The notes under the pieces are model-generated. The model searched no databases. It worked only from the letters and a program-made list of their open reading frames with translations, and was not told the DNA's origin. The position numbers were made by a program, and so were the translations under genes. This document shows positions 1 to 7,198 of a stretch of 21,447 nucleotides of DNA, in pieces. Source of the stretch: DATFXM01 sp035315885 (lineage in GTDB: Bacteria; Acidobacteriota; Blastocatellia; UBA7656); the NCBI GenBank assembly GCA_035315885.1, contig DATFXM010000115.1:1-21447 (forward strand). The letters are read 5' to 3'. Every line of letters starts with the position of its first letter. The stretch's first letter is position 1.

Positions 1-771
1 ATAATGGCGAATGGTGCGGCGTTCCGTGAGGCGGCGGCGCTTTCGCGAGAGAACCCGCCGCTAGGAATTGGAATTCACCTGGTCGCGGTAGGCGGTATGC
101 CCCTCGCTCCTCCTTCAGAGATACCCTCCCTCGTAGATGAGCGCGGAAAGTTGCCCGCGACGCTCACGACACTTGCGACGAAGCTCATGCGCGGCGCGAT
201 TCGCTCCGAAGACATCGAACGTGAGTTTCGAGCGCAAGTGCAGAAGGTTGTCGACGCGGGGATTACCCCGACTCATCTGGACACTCACAAGCACTCGCAC
301 ACTCAACCTCTGGTGGCAGAGGCATTGGCGAGGGTCGCTCTGGACTTCGGCATTCGAAAGATTAGAAATCCGTTCGAGTCGTTTTCGTCAGGACGCGTAA
401 GCGGACCGCAGGCGCGTCGTCGTCGAGGCGTCCATTTGAAGCAGCGTCTGTTATCCACGGCCGTATCGGCTCAACGTAAGGCCTTCAAGAGGATAATCAG
501 CCGCTACGGACTGCGAGCACCGGATCAACTCTACGGTGTAGCGTTGACCGGCTTGCTTGACGCGGCGGCATTGTGCAAGATCATCGATTCGATTCAAGGG
601 GGAACAACCGAGCTGATGTGCCACCCGGCATTGTATGATGTCGATCTCGAGAAGACTGCTACGAGACTCAAGCGGGAACGCGAACGAGAACTCGAGGCGC
701 TGACGGATGAGTCAGTGCGGCGGACGATCGAAGAAAAGCGATTGGAGCTAATAACGTATCGGGAGCTATGA
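1..771 (+). CDS. YdjC/ChbG/HpnK-family carbohydrate deacetylase (5' end cut by window)
   Basis: Likely a metal-dependent deacetylase that removes acetyl groups from an N-acetylated sugar, free or lipid-linked. The first ATG in the window (position 4) begins MANG, which in this family is internal (usually preceded by a metal-binding Asp-Asp-Phe-Gly segment), so the true start lies upstream. Visible family marks, numbered from that ATG: GIGIHL with His25, THLDTHKHSH at about 90-99 carrying metal-binding and catalytic histidines, and MCHPAL near 205-210. The C-terminus with R-E-L-E-A-L-T and the final TYREL is also typical of HpnK/YdjC proteins. The next gene begins 4-7 bases after the stop, so the two are almost certainly co-transcribed. 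Family assignment is firm. The substrate is not visible; a lipid-linked amino sugar is inferred from the neighbour. Confidence 0.88.
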   Translation: MMANGAAFREAAALSRENPPLGIGIHLVAVGGMPLAPPSEIPSLVDERGKLPATLTTLATKLMRGAIRSEDIEREFRAQVQKVVDAGITPTHLDTHKHSHTQPLVAEALARVALDFGIRKIRNPFESFSSGRVSGPQARRRRGVHLKQRLLSTAVSAQRKAFKRIISRYGLRAPDQLYGVALTGLLDAAALCKIIDSIQGGTTELMCHPALYDVDLEKTATRLKRERERELEALTDESVRRTIEEKRLELITYREL

Positions 772-778
772 TTCCTTG

Positions 779-1795
779 ATGCTCGAACACGGCGGCAACA
801 ATCCACGCTATTCCATAGTGGTCCCGTTCCACAATGAGCAGGACAGCGTGCCGGAGCTCTACCGGCGTTTGGCCGGGGTGATGACCGGTGTCTACGAGCC
901 GGTCGAGTTTGTTTTTGTAGACGATCACAGTAGCGATTCGACGCCGCAGTTGTTAAAAGACGTCGCCGCCTCCGATCCGCGGGTCTCGGTCATCAGACTG
1001 AAGCGAAATTATGGACAGACCGTAGCGCTGGCCGCCGGCTTCGACTACGCGGAAGGTGACATCATCATCTCGATGGACGGCGATCTTCAGCACGACCCCG
1101 CGGATATACCGAAAATGCTAAAGGCTCTCGAAGAGTCCGGGAGCGATATTGTTAGCGGCTGGCGCAAGAAGCGCGTCGACAATCTGTTCCTCCGGAGAAT
1201 TCCTTCGAGGGCCGCGAACTGGTCGATGTCCAAACTGTCAGGCGTCAACATCCATGATTTCGGAACCACCTTCAAAGTCTATCGAAGAGACACGATCAAG
1301 CAGATAAGGTTGTACGGAGAGATGCACCGGTTCATTCCGGCGCTCGCATCATGGAACGGCGCGACAGTCATCGAGGTGCCAATCAACAATATCGAGAGGC
1401 CCGAGGGCAAATCGCACTATGGCCTGAGCCGTACCGTCCGAGTTCTGTTTGACCTGCTGACGATAAGATTCCTGCTGCGATACGTCACGCGCCCTCTTCA
1501 TTTCTTCGGACCAATCGGGCTCTTGAGCATGCTTGCCGGTCTAGGCATCAACGCGTGGATGCTGGCGAAGAAGATACTGCTTGGAACCGATCTGCTGGAG
1601 CAGCACGGACCGCTGATGATCCTCGGAGCGGTGTTGATACTTGCCGGCGTTCAACTTATTTCGTCGGGGTTGATCGGCGAGATGCTGAGCCGCACTTACT
1701 TCGAATCTCAGGGCAAACCGATATACTCGGTGGAACGAGTCATAAGCGCGAGGGGCGCTTCGAGGCCTGCCTCCGAACAGTCAGCCCACAAATAG
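779..1795 (+). CDS. Family 2 glycosyltransferase, polyprenyl-phosphate (DPM1/GtrB/ArnC-like) type
   Basis: Predicted to transfer a sugar from a nucleotide donor to a polyprenyl phosphate at the cytoplasmic face of the inner membrane. The N-terminal GT-A domain has YSIVVPFHNE near residue 11, FVFVDD (Asp48-Asp49), and the donor/metal motif SMDGDLQHDP (DGD at about 100-102). The RPEGKSHYG segment near 207-215 is typical of this subfamily. Two hydrophobic helices follow (about 240-265 and 278-301), as in GtrB/ArnC-like enzymes. The ATG at 779 is directly preceded in frame by a TTG at 776; GGGAG at 761-765 could serve either. It follows the deacetylase gene by a few bases. The YdjC-type deacetylase plus this GT2 recalls Francisella NaxD/FlmF2, which build and deacetylate undecaprenyl-phosphate-GalNAc. 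That parallel is inference. Confidence 0.9.
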   Translation: MLEHGGNNPRYSIVVPFHNEQDSVPELYRRLAGVMTGVYEPVEFVFVDDHSSDSTPQLLKDVAASDPRVSVIRLKRNYGQTVALAAGFDYAEGDIIISMDGDLQHDPADIPKMLKALEESGSDIVSGWRKKRVDNLFLRRIPSRAANWSMSKLSGVNIHDFGTTFKVYRRDTIKQIRLYGEMHRFIPALASWNGATVIEVPINNIERPEGKSHYGLSRTVRVLFDLLTIRFLLRYVTRPLHFFGPIGLLSMLAGLGINAWMLAKKILLGTDLLEQHGPLMILGAVLILAGVQLISSGLIGEMLSRTYFESQGKPIYSVERVISARGASRPASEQSAHK

Positions 1796-1840
1796 TATTG
1801 GGCGAGAACCGGTAGCATTGCTGGTTCCACGCACGGATCT

Positions 1841-1855
1841 CTCCGACGGACGGAG
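1841..1855. other. Small hairpin between convergent genes
   Basis: CTCCG (1841-1845) and CGGAG (1851-1855) can pair around a five-base loop. It lies in the 112-base gap between the glycosyltransferase (+) and the anti-sigma-like gene (-), where a two-way terminator would be expected. There is no T-run on either side, so it is only a weak candidate. Confidence 0.2.
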
Positions 1856-1907
1856 GGCGAACGGTGATGCATTTGGCAGGCGCGAATCTTGAGCTCAAAC
1901 GCGGGCG

Positions 1908-2696
1908 TTACTCGTCGATGATGAAGAACGTCGTTCGAATGGCTGTAGCGTTCGATTCGTCCTTGGTCAACTCGATGCAATGCCGCTTAACGCGGGTCGA
2001 AACAAGCACTCGTTGCCCGCTTTCAAAATCCATCAGCGTATGAACCGGCTTCTCATGCCAGCGTTCAGACTGATCCGCGTGTTCAAGCTTGCCGCTCACT
2101 CGACGGAACAACTCGACTCCTTGAACTCGGCCCGAGCCGTCGACGACGGTCACCGGAATCATGTCCGGACTTTCCGCGGTTGCGGGTTTCGATCCCATCT
2201 CCGATTTGGATTCGATGAGCGCCGAAAGCCTTTTGAGCAGATCGTCGCTTATTTGAGGATGGGCCTCCTTGGGCTTCGAGAATACTGAATCTTCCCAGTC
2301 TCGTATCAACTCCCACGCCGCATCGGGAACTTTGGCGGTTGCCGGACGCGAGACCTGATAATTGTTCGCGGCGTGTTCGGTCGCCGTATATTGTGCGATC
2401 TCATCGGCACAGTCCGTGCAAACGGCGACGTGACCCGCAACGGTCCCACGGTCCTCACTCGAAGGTAAGCCGTAGAAGAATTCGGCGAGCTGAGCAATCG
2501 TTGGATGTTGTGCCGCACTTGGCTCGTGGAATGCGGGCTCGGCTTTGAAATCGCGAAGGAAGCTGACTGAACGGACAAATTCGGTGCACTCGCTGCAGCC
2601 GGCGAGATGAGCTTCAACCGCATACGCGGCATCCCCTTTGAGCCGCGAGGTCATATAGTCGAACAATTCCTGATCTGGATGCGACGCTTCAGTCAT
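1908..2696 (-). CDS. Soluble zinc-finger anti-sigma-like protein with duplicated HxxxCxxC module
   Basis: Probable regulator of the sigma factor encoded immediately upstream. Two tandem modules of about 35 residues are visible. Each begins with His-Pro followed by a short helix and ends in a zinc-binding His-x3-Cys-x2-Cys: first AHLAGCSEC, then GHVAVCTDC, about 59 residues apart. All six ligands are intact. No membrane helix is present, unlike many anti-sigma factors, so it should be cytoplasmic. The C-terminal 130 residues are unassigned and end in a beta-rich stretch (ITVVDG-like to FFIIDE). A GTG at 2702 is in frame, but AGGGTGA at 2703-2709 abuts it and is spaced six bases from the ATG at 2696, so the ATG is preferred. 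The gene starts a few bases after the sigma-factor stop and the two should be translated together. The anti-sigma role rests on domain type and position. Confidence 0.78.
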   Translation of the reverse strand: MTEASHPDQELFDYMTSRLKGDAAYAVEAHLAGCSECTEFVRSVSFLRDFKAEPAFHEPSAAQHPTIAQLAEFFYGLPSSEDRGTVAGHVAVCTDCADEIAQYTATEHAANNYQVSRPATAKVPDAAWELIRDWEDSVFSKPKEAHPQISDDLLKRLSALIESKSEMGSKPATAESPDMIPVTVVDGSGRVQGVELFRRVSGKLEHADQSERWHEKPVHTLMDFESGQRVLVSTRVKRHCIELTKDESNATAIRTTFFIIDE

Positions 2697-2707
2697 CTTC
2701 ACTCACC

Positions 2708-3457
2708 CTATGATTCAGAACGCCGCCTTCTGGTTGCTGGCTGATTGCCGAACAACGACTCGGCGGACGTAACCCCGTGCTCCTTCAACCACCTCATCAA
2801 ACGGACCTTCAATCGCCGCGCGCGCTGGTAAACCAGATCTTCGGACATCTCGTATTTTTCCGAGATCTCCTTAGCGTTTTGACCTCCAATCAGATAGTCG
2901 TTGACGATCACACTGTCCTTCCAATCCCTGCAAGTCTCGTCGAGGAGTCGCTCGACGATCGCCCGCTGCTGCGCCTTCTGCGCGGCCTCTTCAGGTGTCG
3001 GTGCAGCCGACGCCGCACGTTCGACCAGCGATGGCTCATCGGAATCGGGATCGGCCGGTCCTAATCGCGGATTCCACGATCGGTCCCGGCCTGCTCGCCT
3101 GATCGTATCGATCAGTTCGCTGGAGGTTATTCGCCCAATGAAGCTGGAGAGCTTTCCCTGCTTACGCCACAGTGCCAGACCCCGATACACCTTGAATATC
3201 GCTCGGGCTATCACGTCCTCAGCCGAGTCCCACGCCGGAAACCTGAATCGCGAGTTGCGAACCACGTGATTAATCAACCAGTGGTACCGCGCGATTATGA
3301 TCTCAAAACAGACGTGCGCCCCCTGGCGGTCTGTCCTGGACCGCGCGAGAAAGAGGTCGACCAGCTCCTCGTCGCTCAGGTTGTCAAGCGAGTCGCGATC
3401 GAGCTTTGATTCGGCTGCTGATCCATCAGGCATATGCGAGCCAGCGCATTCTAGCAT
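2708..3457 (-). CDS. ECF-like sigma-70 family RNA polymerase sigma factor
   Basis: Predicted to direct RNA polymerase to alternative promoters. A sigma region 2-like helical segment covers roughly residues 25-115, with SAEDVIARAIFKVYRGL and a following GKLSSFIGRITSSELIDTIRR, the usual core-binding and -10 recognition part. A charged linker rich in Asp, Glu, Ala and Pro follows. A region 4-like helix-turn-helix near 170-225 contains NAKEISEKYEMSEDLVYQRARRLKVRL. The C-terminal tail is Arg-rich. Possible starts are a TTG at 3466, ATG at 3457 and ATG at 3433. The ATG at 3457 was chosen because GGACCGG lies just before it, but the signal is weak. It directly precedes the zinc-finger protein, the standard sigma/anti-sigma arrangement. 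The promoters it controls cannot be told from this window. Confidence 0.85.
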   Translation of the reverse strand: MLECAGSHMPDGSAAESKLDRDSLDNLSDEELVDLFLARSRTDRQGAHVCFEIIIARYHWLINHVVRNSRFRFPAWDSAEDVIARAIFKVYRGLALWRKQGKLSSFIGRITSSELIDTIRRAGRDRSWNPRLGPADPDSDEPSLVERAASAAPTPEEAAQKAQQRAIVERLLDETCRDWKDSVIVNDYLIGGQNAKEISEKYEMSEDLVYQRARRLKVRLMRWLKEHGVTSAESLFGNQPATRRRRSES

Positions 3458-3531
3458 CCGGTCCAACTTGCTCGAAAGCCACGCTCGGTTTGACGGGGGT
3501 CACCTTTAGCGTCTGACAAAACGATTCAAAG

Positions 3532-3557
3532 CCGCCCAACCAATTTTTGTAAGGCGG
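3532..3557 (-). terminator. Weak terminator-like hairpin between the beta-lactamase and sigma-factor genes
   Basis: On the - strand CCGCC and GGCGG can pair around a 16-base loop, followed by CTTTGAATCGTTTTG. The stem is short and the T-rich tail interrupted, so termination would be partial at best. It lies in the 174-base gap between the beta-lactamase stop (3632) and the chosen sigma-factor start (3457), where the sigma/anti-sigma pair probably also has its own promoter. No confident -35/-10 pair was found there. Confidence 0.22.
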
Positions 3558-3631
3558 TAATTCCTTTCTTGCTCGCCGGCAGAGGTGCTTGAGACCGAGC
3601 GGCTAGCGCAGTTCTGAGACGGGATGCTGCC

Positions 3632-4570
3632 CTAGTGACTGGGTGTGACGGCGGTGTAGACCAGTTTTGATATTGCCGAGACGAGGTCGTGAGCCTTTTG
3701 TTCATCTGCGAACCCTCGCGTTAATACAACAAGCACATATGGTGGCCGGTCGGGCGCGTAGATGATTCCCGCGTCGTGATAGATCTTTGTTATCGAGCCG
3801 GTCTTATGTGCCACGCGGACGCCCGCCGGAAGTGACGCGGGTATTCCCTCGTTGAATTTCTGGTCCAGCAAGACCTTTATCATCTCGTCGCAGTCGGCTG
3901 CGGATCCGGCCCTCTTCTGGCCGATCGCTCGCAGAAGCACCATAAGGTCCCGCGCGTTGGTGGTGTTATTCAGGCCCTTCTCGAAAGCCTTTCCGTCTTC
4001 GACGCCTCGCAGGACCTTCATGCTTTTGACGCCGAGTCGCTGGATATCAGTCATCACGCGCTCGGGACCTACGCGCTCAATCAGAATGTTGGTTGCGAGG
4101 TTGCTGCTAACGGTGATCATGAAGTGTACGAGCTCGCGAATCGTCGCCTTGCCGCCCGTGCGAGCGTACAACGATTGATCTGAATCATCAGCCGGTGAAA
4201 GAGAATAGGTACTCCCGTCGACAATGCTTTTAAAGTGATTCTTCAAGACGAGTTGGTCATCAAGTGAAAACTTTCCAGCCGATGCCTGACGAAAGACCTC
4301 TATCATCACCGGTACCTTCATCGTACTTGCGGCGTGGAAGACGACATCGGGGTTGATCAAAAGCTCGGTACCAGAGGACAGATCGCAGAAGGCTAATGAA
4401 ACCACTTCGGCGCCACTGGACGAGATCATCTGCTCGATCCGTGTTCGCAGCTCTTGCAAATCGGGATTGGATCTCGCGGGTGATGACACCGAGCTGAGTG
4501 TAATCAGGGCGATGACTAGGGAGGTGATGCTGCGCAGAGTTCGCAACGGGACCTTGATTGGGAAGTTCAT
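3632..4570 (-). CDS. Class A beta-lactamase-type serine hydrolase, secreted
   Basis: Predicted periplasmic serine hydrolase of the class A beta-lactamase family. An N-terminal signal peptide is seen (basic start, hydrophobic stretch near 14-28, likely cleavage around SSPARS). All catalytic boxes are present in order: Ser82-Thr-Met-Lys85 (SxxK), Ser155-Ser156-Asn157 in place of SDN, an omega-loop Glu197-Lys-Gly-Leu-Asn201 matching the ExxLN motif of class A enzymes, and Lys256-Thr-Gly258 (KTG). The 312-residue length is normal. With the omega-loop Glu retained, hydrolysis of beta-lactams is plausible, but the activity is not established from sequence, and SSN in place of SDN departs from the usual form. 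It lies 9 bases after a small membrane-protein gene and probably shares its transcript. No clear Shine-Dalgarno precedes the ATG, which fits translation coupled to the upstream gene. Confidence 0.88.
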   Translation of the reverse strand: MNFPIKVPLRTLRSITSLVIALITLSSVSSPARSNPDLQELRTRIEQMISSSGAEVVSLAFCDLSSGTELLINPDVVFHAASTMKVPVMIEVFRQASAGKFSLDDQLVLKNHFKSIVDGSTYSLSPADDSDQSLYARTGGKATIRELVHFMITVSSNLATNILIERVGPERVMTDIQRLGVKSMKVLRGVEDGKAFEKGLNNTTNARDLMVLLRAIGQKRAGSAADCDEMIKVLLDQKFNEGIPASLPAGVRVAHKTGSITKIYHDAGIIYAPDRPPYVLVVLTRGFADEQKAHDLVSAISKLVYTAVTPSH

Positions 4571-4579
4571 TGCGGTTGT

Positions 4580-5008
4580 TTAGTGCTCTCGCAACGCTCG
4601 CGCCATGAGTCCTAGTCCGCCGGCAAATAGAACGAGCATGATTATCAGGTTATAAAGAGATGTCTGCCTGAAATAGATCTCGAGGTTCACGAGGACTCCG
4701 ACGAATATGACGACCGCGCCGCCCCCGGCCAGGACCCATCCGACAATCGATTTGCCATTGAAGAACAACCAGCCGATGCCAATGATCAAAGGCAGCAGCG
4801 AGAGCCCAAACGTGTTTGTTCCCCACCAGGTCCAGTATCCGCTTGTGACCTGCACCTGATTCATTATCAGGTAGACGCCGGCGATGAACATCGCGAGGCC
4901 AAAGACGAACATTCCAAGTCCGCCGGCGGTACCGCCTGGACCTTTGAATTTTCGTTCCTTGCTTTTGTCGAACTCTTCGGCAGGATTCACGGGTTCGAAC
5001 ACTACCAC
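4580..5008 (-). CDS. Small four-helix inner-membrane protein of unknown function
   Basis: Not recognised as a named family. A hydrophilic, charged N-terminus of about 25 residues with KERKFKGPGG precedes four predicted membrane segments at roughly 31-50, 66-83, 88-108 and 118-137. The second follows a Trp-rich turn (YWTWWG), and several helices are Gly-rich. The protein ends in a short basic tail. The reading frame starts at GTG 5008, with another in-frame GTG at 5002; GAAGAC lies a few bases upstream as a weak ribosome-binding site. It is 38 bases after the DUF4388/TPR gene and 9 bases before the beta-lactamase gene, so an operon of three is likely. The job could be to anchor or assist one of these neighbours, but nothing in the sequence proves it. 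Confidence 0.72.
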   Translation of the reverse strand: MVVFEPVNPAEEFDKSKERKFKGPGGTAGGLGMFVFGLAMFIAGVYLIMNQVQVTSGYWTWWGTNTFGLSLLPLIIGIGWLFFNGKSIVGWVLAGGGAVVIFVGVLVNLEIYFRQTSLYNLIIMLVLFAGGLGLMARALREH

Positions 5009-5046
5009 TTGTCTTCGGCAGCGTCAACGAATGCAGTTTTCGGCGG

Positions 5047-7005
5047 TTAATCTTCAAGTTCTACTTGAAGTTCTTCTTCCTCTTCCTCGGCTGACGGGTC
5101 GCTGTGCAACATCTCGAGCTCCCGCTTCGCGACATGATTCCGGGAATCGAGCAACAGCGCCTGTTTGAGAAACTGTTCGGCTTTTTTCAAGAGCCGCGCA
5201 TCCTTGTAGAGCATGCCAAGTTTCAACAGTATCTGAGCGTTTGACGGATCAATTTCGGCGGCCTTCAAGAAGTGCTGCTCAGCCTCGTATCGGACTCGAA
5301 GGTTGCTAACCAGTTTGCCGCCGAGCTTACACGTCACGTGACATCCCTCGTGATGTATATGCTCTTTTCGCGCCTGAGCCCTGATGGTCAGAATCACTCC
5401 GAGATGATAATGATAGTGCGGCTGTCCGGGGTCCAGTCTTACTGCCTCGCGCAGCAGGTGCTCCGCCGCGTCGAGTTCTCGTCTTTCAAATCTCGCTCTA
5501 CCTTGCCGGTAAAAATGCAATGCCTGTTCGGCCACGCTGTTAGGACTCGGATTTTTCAATCTCGCCTGTTCTTCCGGCGACAGGACCGCCGGCGGGCGGA
5601 TCAACGGTCCGGTGATCGGTCTTGGAGCGACGGGTGCCTGGCGTCTGGTGCTCTCCGACTGTCCGCGCTCGATGTTCATCCCGTTGCCATTCTTGGGTGC
5701 GACGGGCATTTTGATTTCAGGAATTGGAATCGGAGTGCGCGGAGGCGGCATATCCGCCTTGCGAGGCGGCGGAGCCGCCTGGTTCCGATCGATGACCGTG
5801 TTGGCTGACTGCGAACCCTTCGGCGCAACGGGAGTCGGAATGTTGAACTGTATTGGTACCGGTTTTTTTGGAACGCCCCTCGGTTGTACCGGTCTGCGGA
5901 CGCCGTCCTGAACGGCCACGCGTGCTCCACTATTTTGGAGCGCCGGCGGACTCATTTTTGCAGGCGGCGGAAGAGATGCTCCCGCAGGGCGATCGTATTC
6001 GCTGCGCTTCACCGGATCACTGAGAACTGCATAAGCCCCTTTGATCTTGGTGAAGAGTTGATAAAGCTTACTCTGAAGCTCCGCATTTCTGAATGTGTCG
6101 TTGCGGTAAGAGTCGAACATAGCGACGATGCCGTCGAACGCATTGTTGATCGTAGCGGTGGTAGCGAACTTGTCGACTCCGAGAATCTGATAATAGTTTG
6201 CAGTCTCAAACTGCTGCAGCTTTCTGGTTATTCCTTCCAGCATCGGATCTGGAGGTTTTGGAGCTGCGGGCTGTTCGATGGGCGGCGCTTCCCGCTCTTC
6301 GATCAGGGTCACAAGTCCGGTCACAACAAGGACGGACAGTGCCGGTCTGATTTCCTCGTCAGGTAATCCACTAATGCCGCAGACCTCCGAGAGAGCGATC
6401 GGAGCGGTGAAGAGTGAAAGCAAATAACTTTCAAGCGACGTGAGCTTGGCTGTTGATCCAAAATCGTCCGCGGTTAACTCGGCTCTGACCCCTTTCTTGT
6501 GTAGGGGGGCGACTACATCGGCGTAGTCGGGTGAGGCCGCCGCCGAACGCGTCCTGTTTACGACGAGGTCTACGGTGTCAATTTCAAAGACTCGCGGCAC
6601 ACTGACACGGCTTTCTTCCAATTCGTAGCTGGCGTCAGGCCAGTCCCAGAGTGAATGAAGAACTTGAGATGCGATCTCGGCGCCCGCCTTCTTAACCACA
6701 TCAGCGGAGATCAGGCCCTTCTCAACCAACGCCGGACCTAACAGCATCGGGTTTGGTTGACTGCGCTTGACGGCGTCGAGCAGTCCGGGTGTAGTTCGGC
6801 CTTCTTTTAGGAGTCTGGTTTCGAGCTGTTCGGAGGGAAGACTGCTGAATGCATTGATGGCGCGGCCGGAGTCGAAAAAGATCGTTTTCGTCGCGCGTTC
6901 GCGCGACAGACGCACAAATCCTGTCAGCTTCCGAGAAGCCGCATCCTTTAGAAGGTCTGGCAGCAGGCGTTGGCCCAACCTTCCAGTCGCGCTAGAGGCC
7001 ATCAT
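5047..7005 (-). CDS. DUF4388 (PATAN-like) - degenerate J domain - TPR multidomain protein
   Basis: A likely cytoplasmic scaffold or regulatory protein. In order from the chosen start: a DUF4388-like domain (about 7-140, containing KLTGFVRLSRE and IFFDSGRAINAF), a helical segment, a DnaJ-like J domain (about 269-339, NYYQILGVDKFA to KGAYAVLSDPVKRSEYD), a Pro-rich linker of about 130 residues, and a TPR region (about 490-638) followed by an acidic tail. The J domain lacks the His-Pro-Asp loop needed to stimulate DnaK. The first TPR is interrupted by a His/Cys-rich insert (EHIHHEGCHVTCKLGG). An in-frame TTG at 7086 would add 27 residues, but a promoter-like pair covers that codon and the added part shows no family similarity, so ATG 7005 is preferred; a second ATG follows directly. 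Combinations of these domains are common in Acidobacteriota and delta-proteobacteria. Precise function is unknown. Confidence 0.85.
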   Translation of the reverse strand: MMASSATGRLGQRLLPDLLKDAASRKLTGFVRLSRERATKTIFFDSGRAINAFSSLPSEQLETRLLKEGRTTPGLLDAVKRSQPNPMLLGPALVEKGLISADVVKKAGAEIASQVLHSLWDWPDASYELEESRVSVPRVFEIDTVDLVVNRTRSAAASPDYADVVAPLHKKGVRAELTADDFGSTAKLTSLESYLLSLFTAPIALSEVCGISGLPDEEIRPALSVLVVTGLVTLIEEREAPPIEQPAAPKPPDPMLEGITRKLQQFETANYYQILGVDKFATTATINNAFDGIVAMFDSYRNDTFRNAELQSKLYQLFTKIKGAYAVLSDPVKRSEYDRPAGASLPPPAKMSPPALQNSGARVAVQDGVRRPVQPRGVPKKPVPIQFNIPTPVAPKGSQSANTVIDRNQAAPPPRKADMPPPRTPIPIPEIKMPVAPKNGNGMNIERGQSESTRRQAPVAPRPITGPLIRPPAVLSPEEQARLKNPSPNSVAEQALHFYRQGRARFERRELDAAEHLLREAVRLDPGQPHYHYHLGVILTIRAQARKEHIHHEGCHVTCKLGGKLVSNLRVRYEAEQHFLKAAEIDPSNAQILLKLGMLYKDARLLKKAEQFLKQALLLDSRNHVAKRELEMLHSDPSAEEEEEELQVELED

Positions 7006-7057
7006 GGACTCGGTTCCGGGGCACGGCGTAACGACACCTTGGGGGCAGACAAAGCGT

Positions 7058-7086
7058 ATCTTAAGCTTTAGTGAACTGGGCCGCAA
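7058..7086 (-). promoter_or_regulatory. Putative sigma-70-like promoter for the DUF4388/TPR gene
   Basis: Reading the - strand, TTGCGG (7081-7086) and TAAGAT (7058-7063) are separated by exactly 17 bases. The -10 matches four of six consensus positions and the -35 three of six. Transcription would begin near 7050, about 45 bases before the ATG at 7005. This argues against the alternative TTG start at 7086. The strength is modest and the assignment tentative. Confidence 0.33.
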
Positions 7087-7198
7087 GAGTTTGCTCGGAC
7101 GGCATTTCGCCTTGAAAATGACATATTTTGGAACTAACTTGACCCTGATGCTCTTTAGTTTTCAGATGATCTTGAAGATGAAGCCGAAGGTCGAAGCG

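Noticed and set aside
7006..7086. 27-residue N-terminal extension of the DUF4388/TPR protein from a TTG codon
   Set aside because: The extension has no family character and the likely promoter -35 element covers the TTG.
6767..7198. Upstream extension of the coiled-coil protein
   Set aside because: It overlaps the conserved N-terminal domain of the opposite-strand DUF4388 gene, and a signal peptide with a proper ribosome-binding site starts at 7199.
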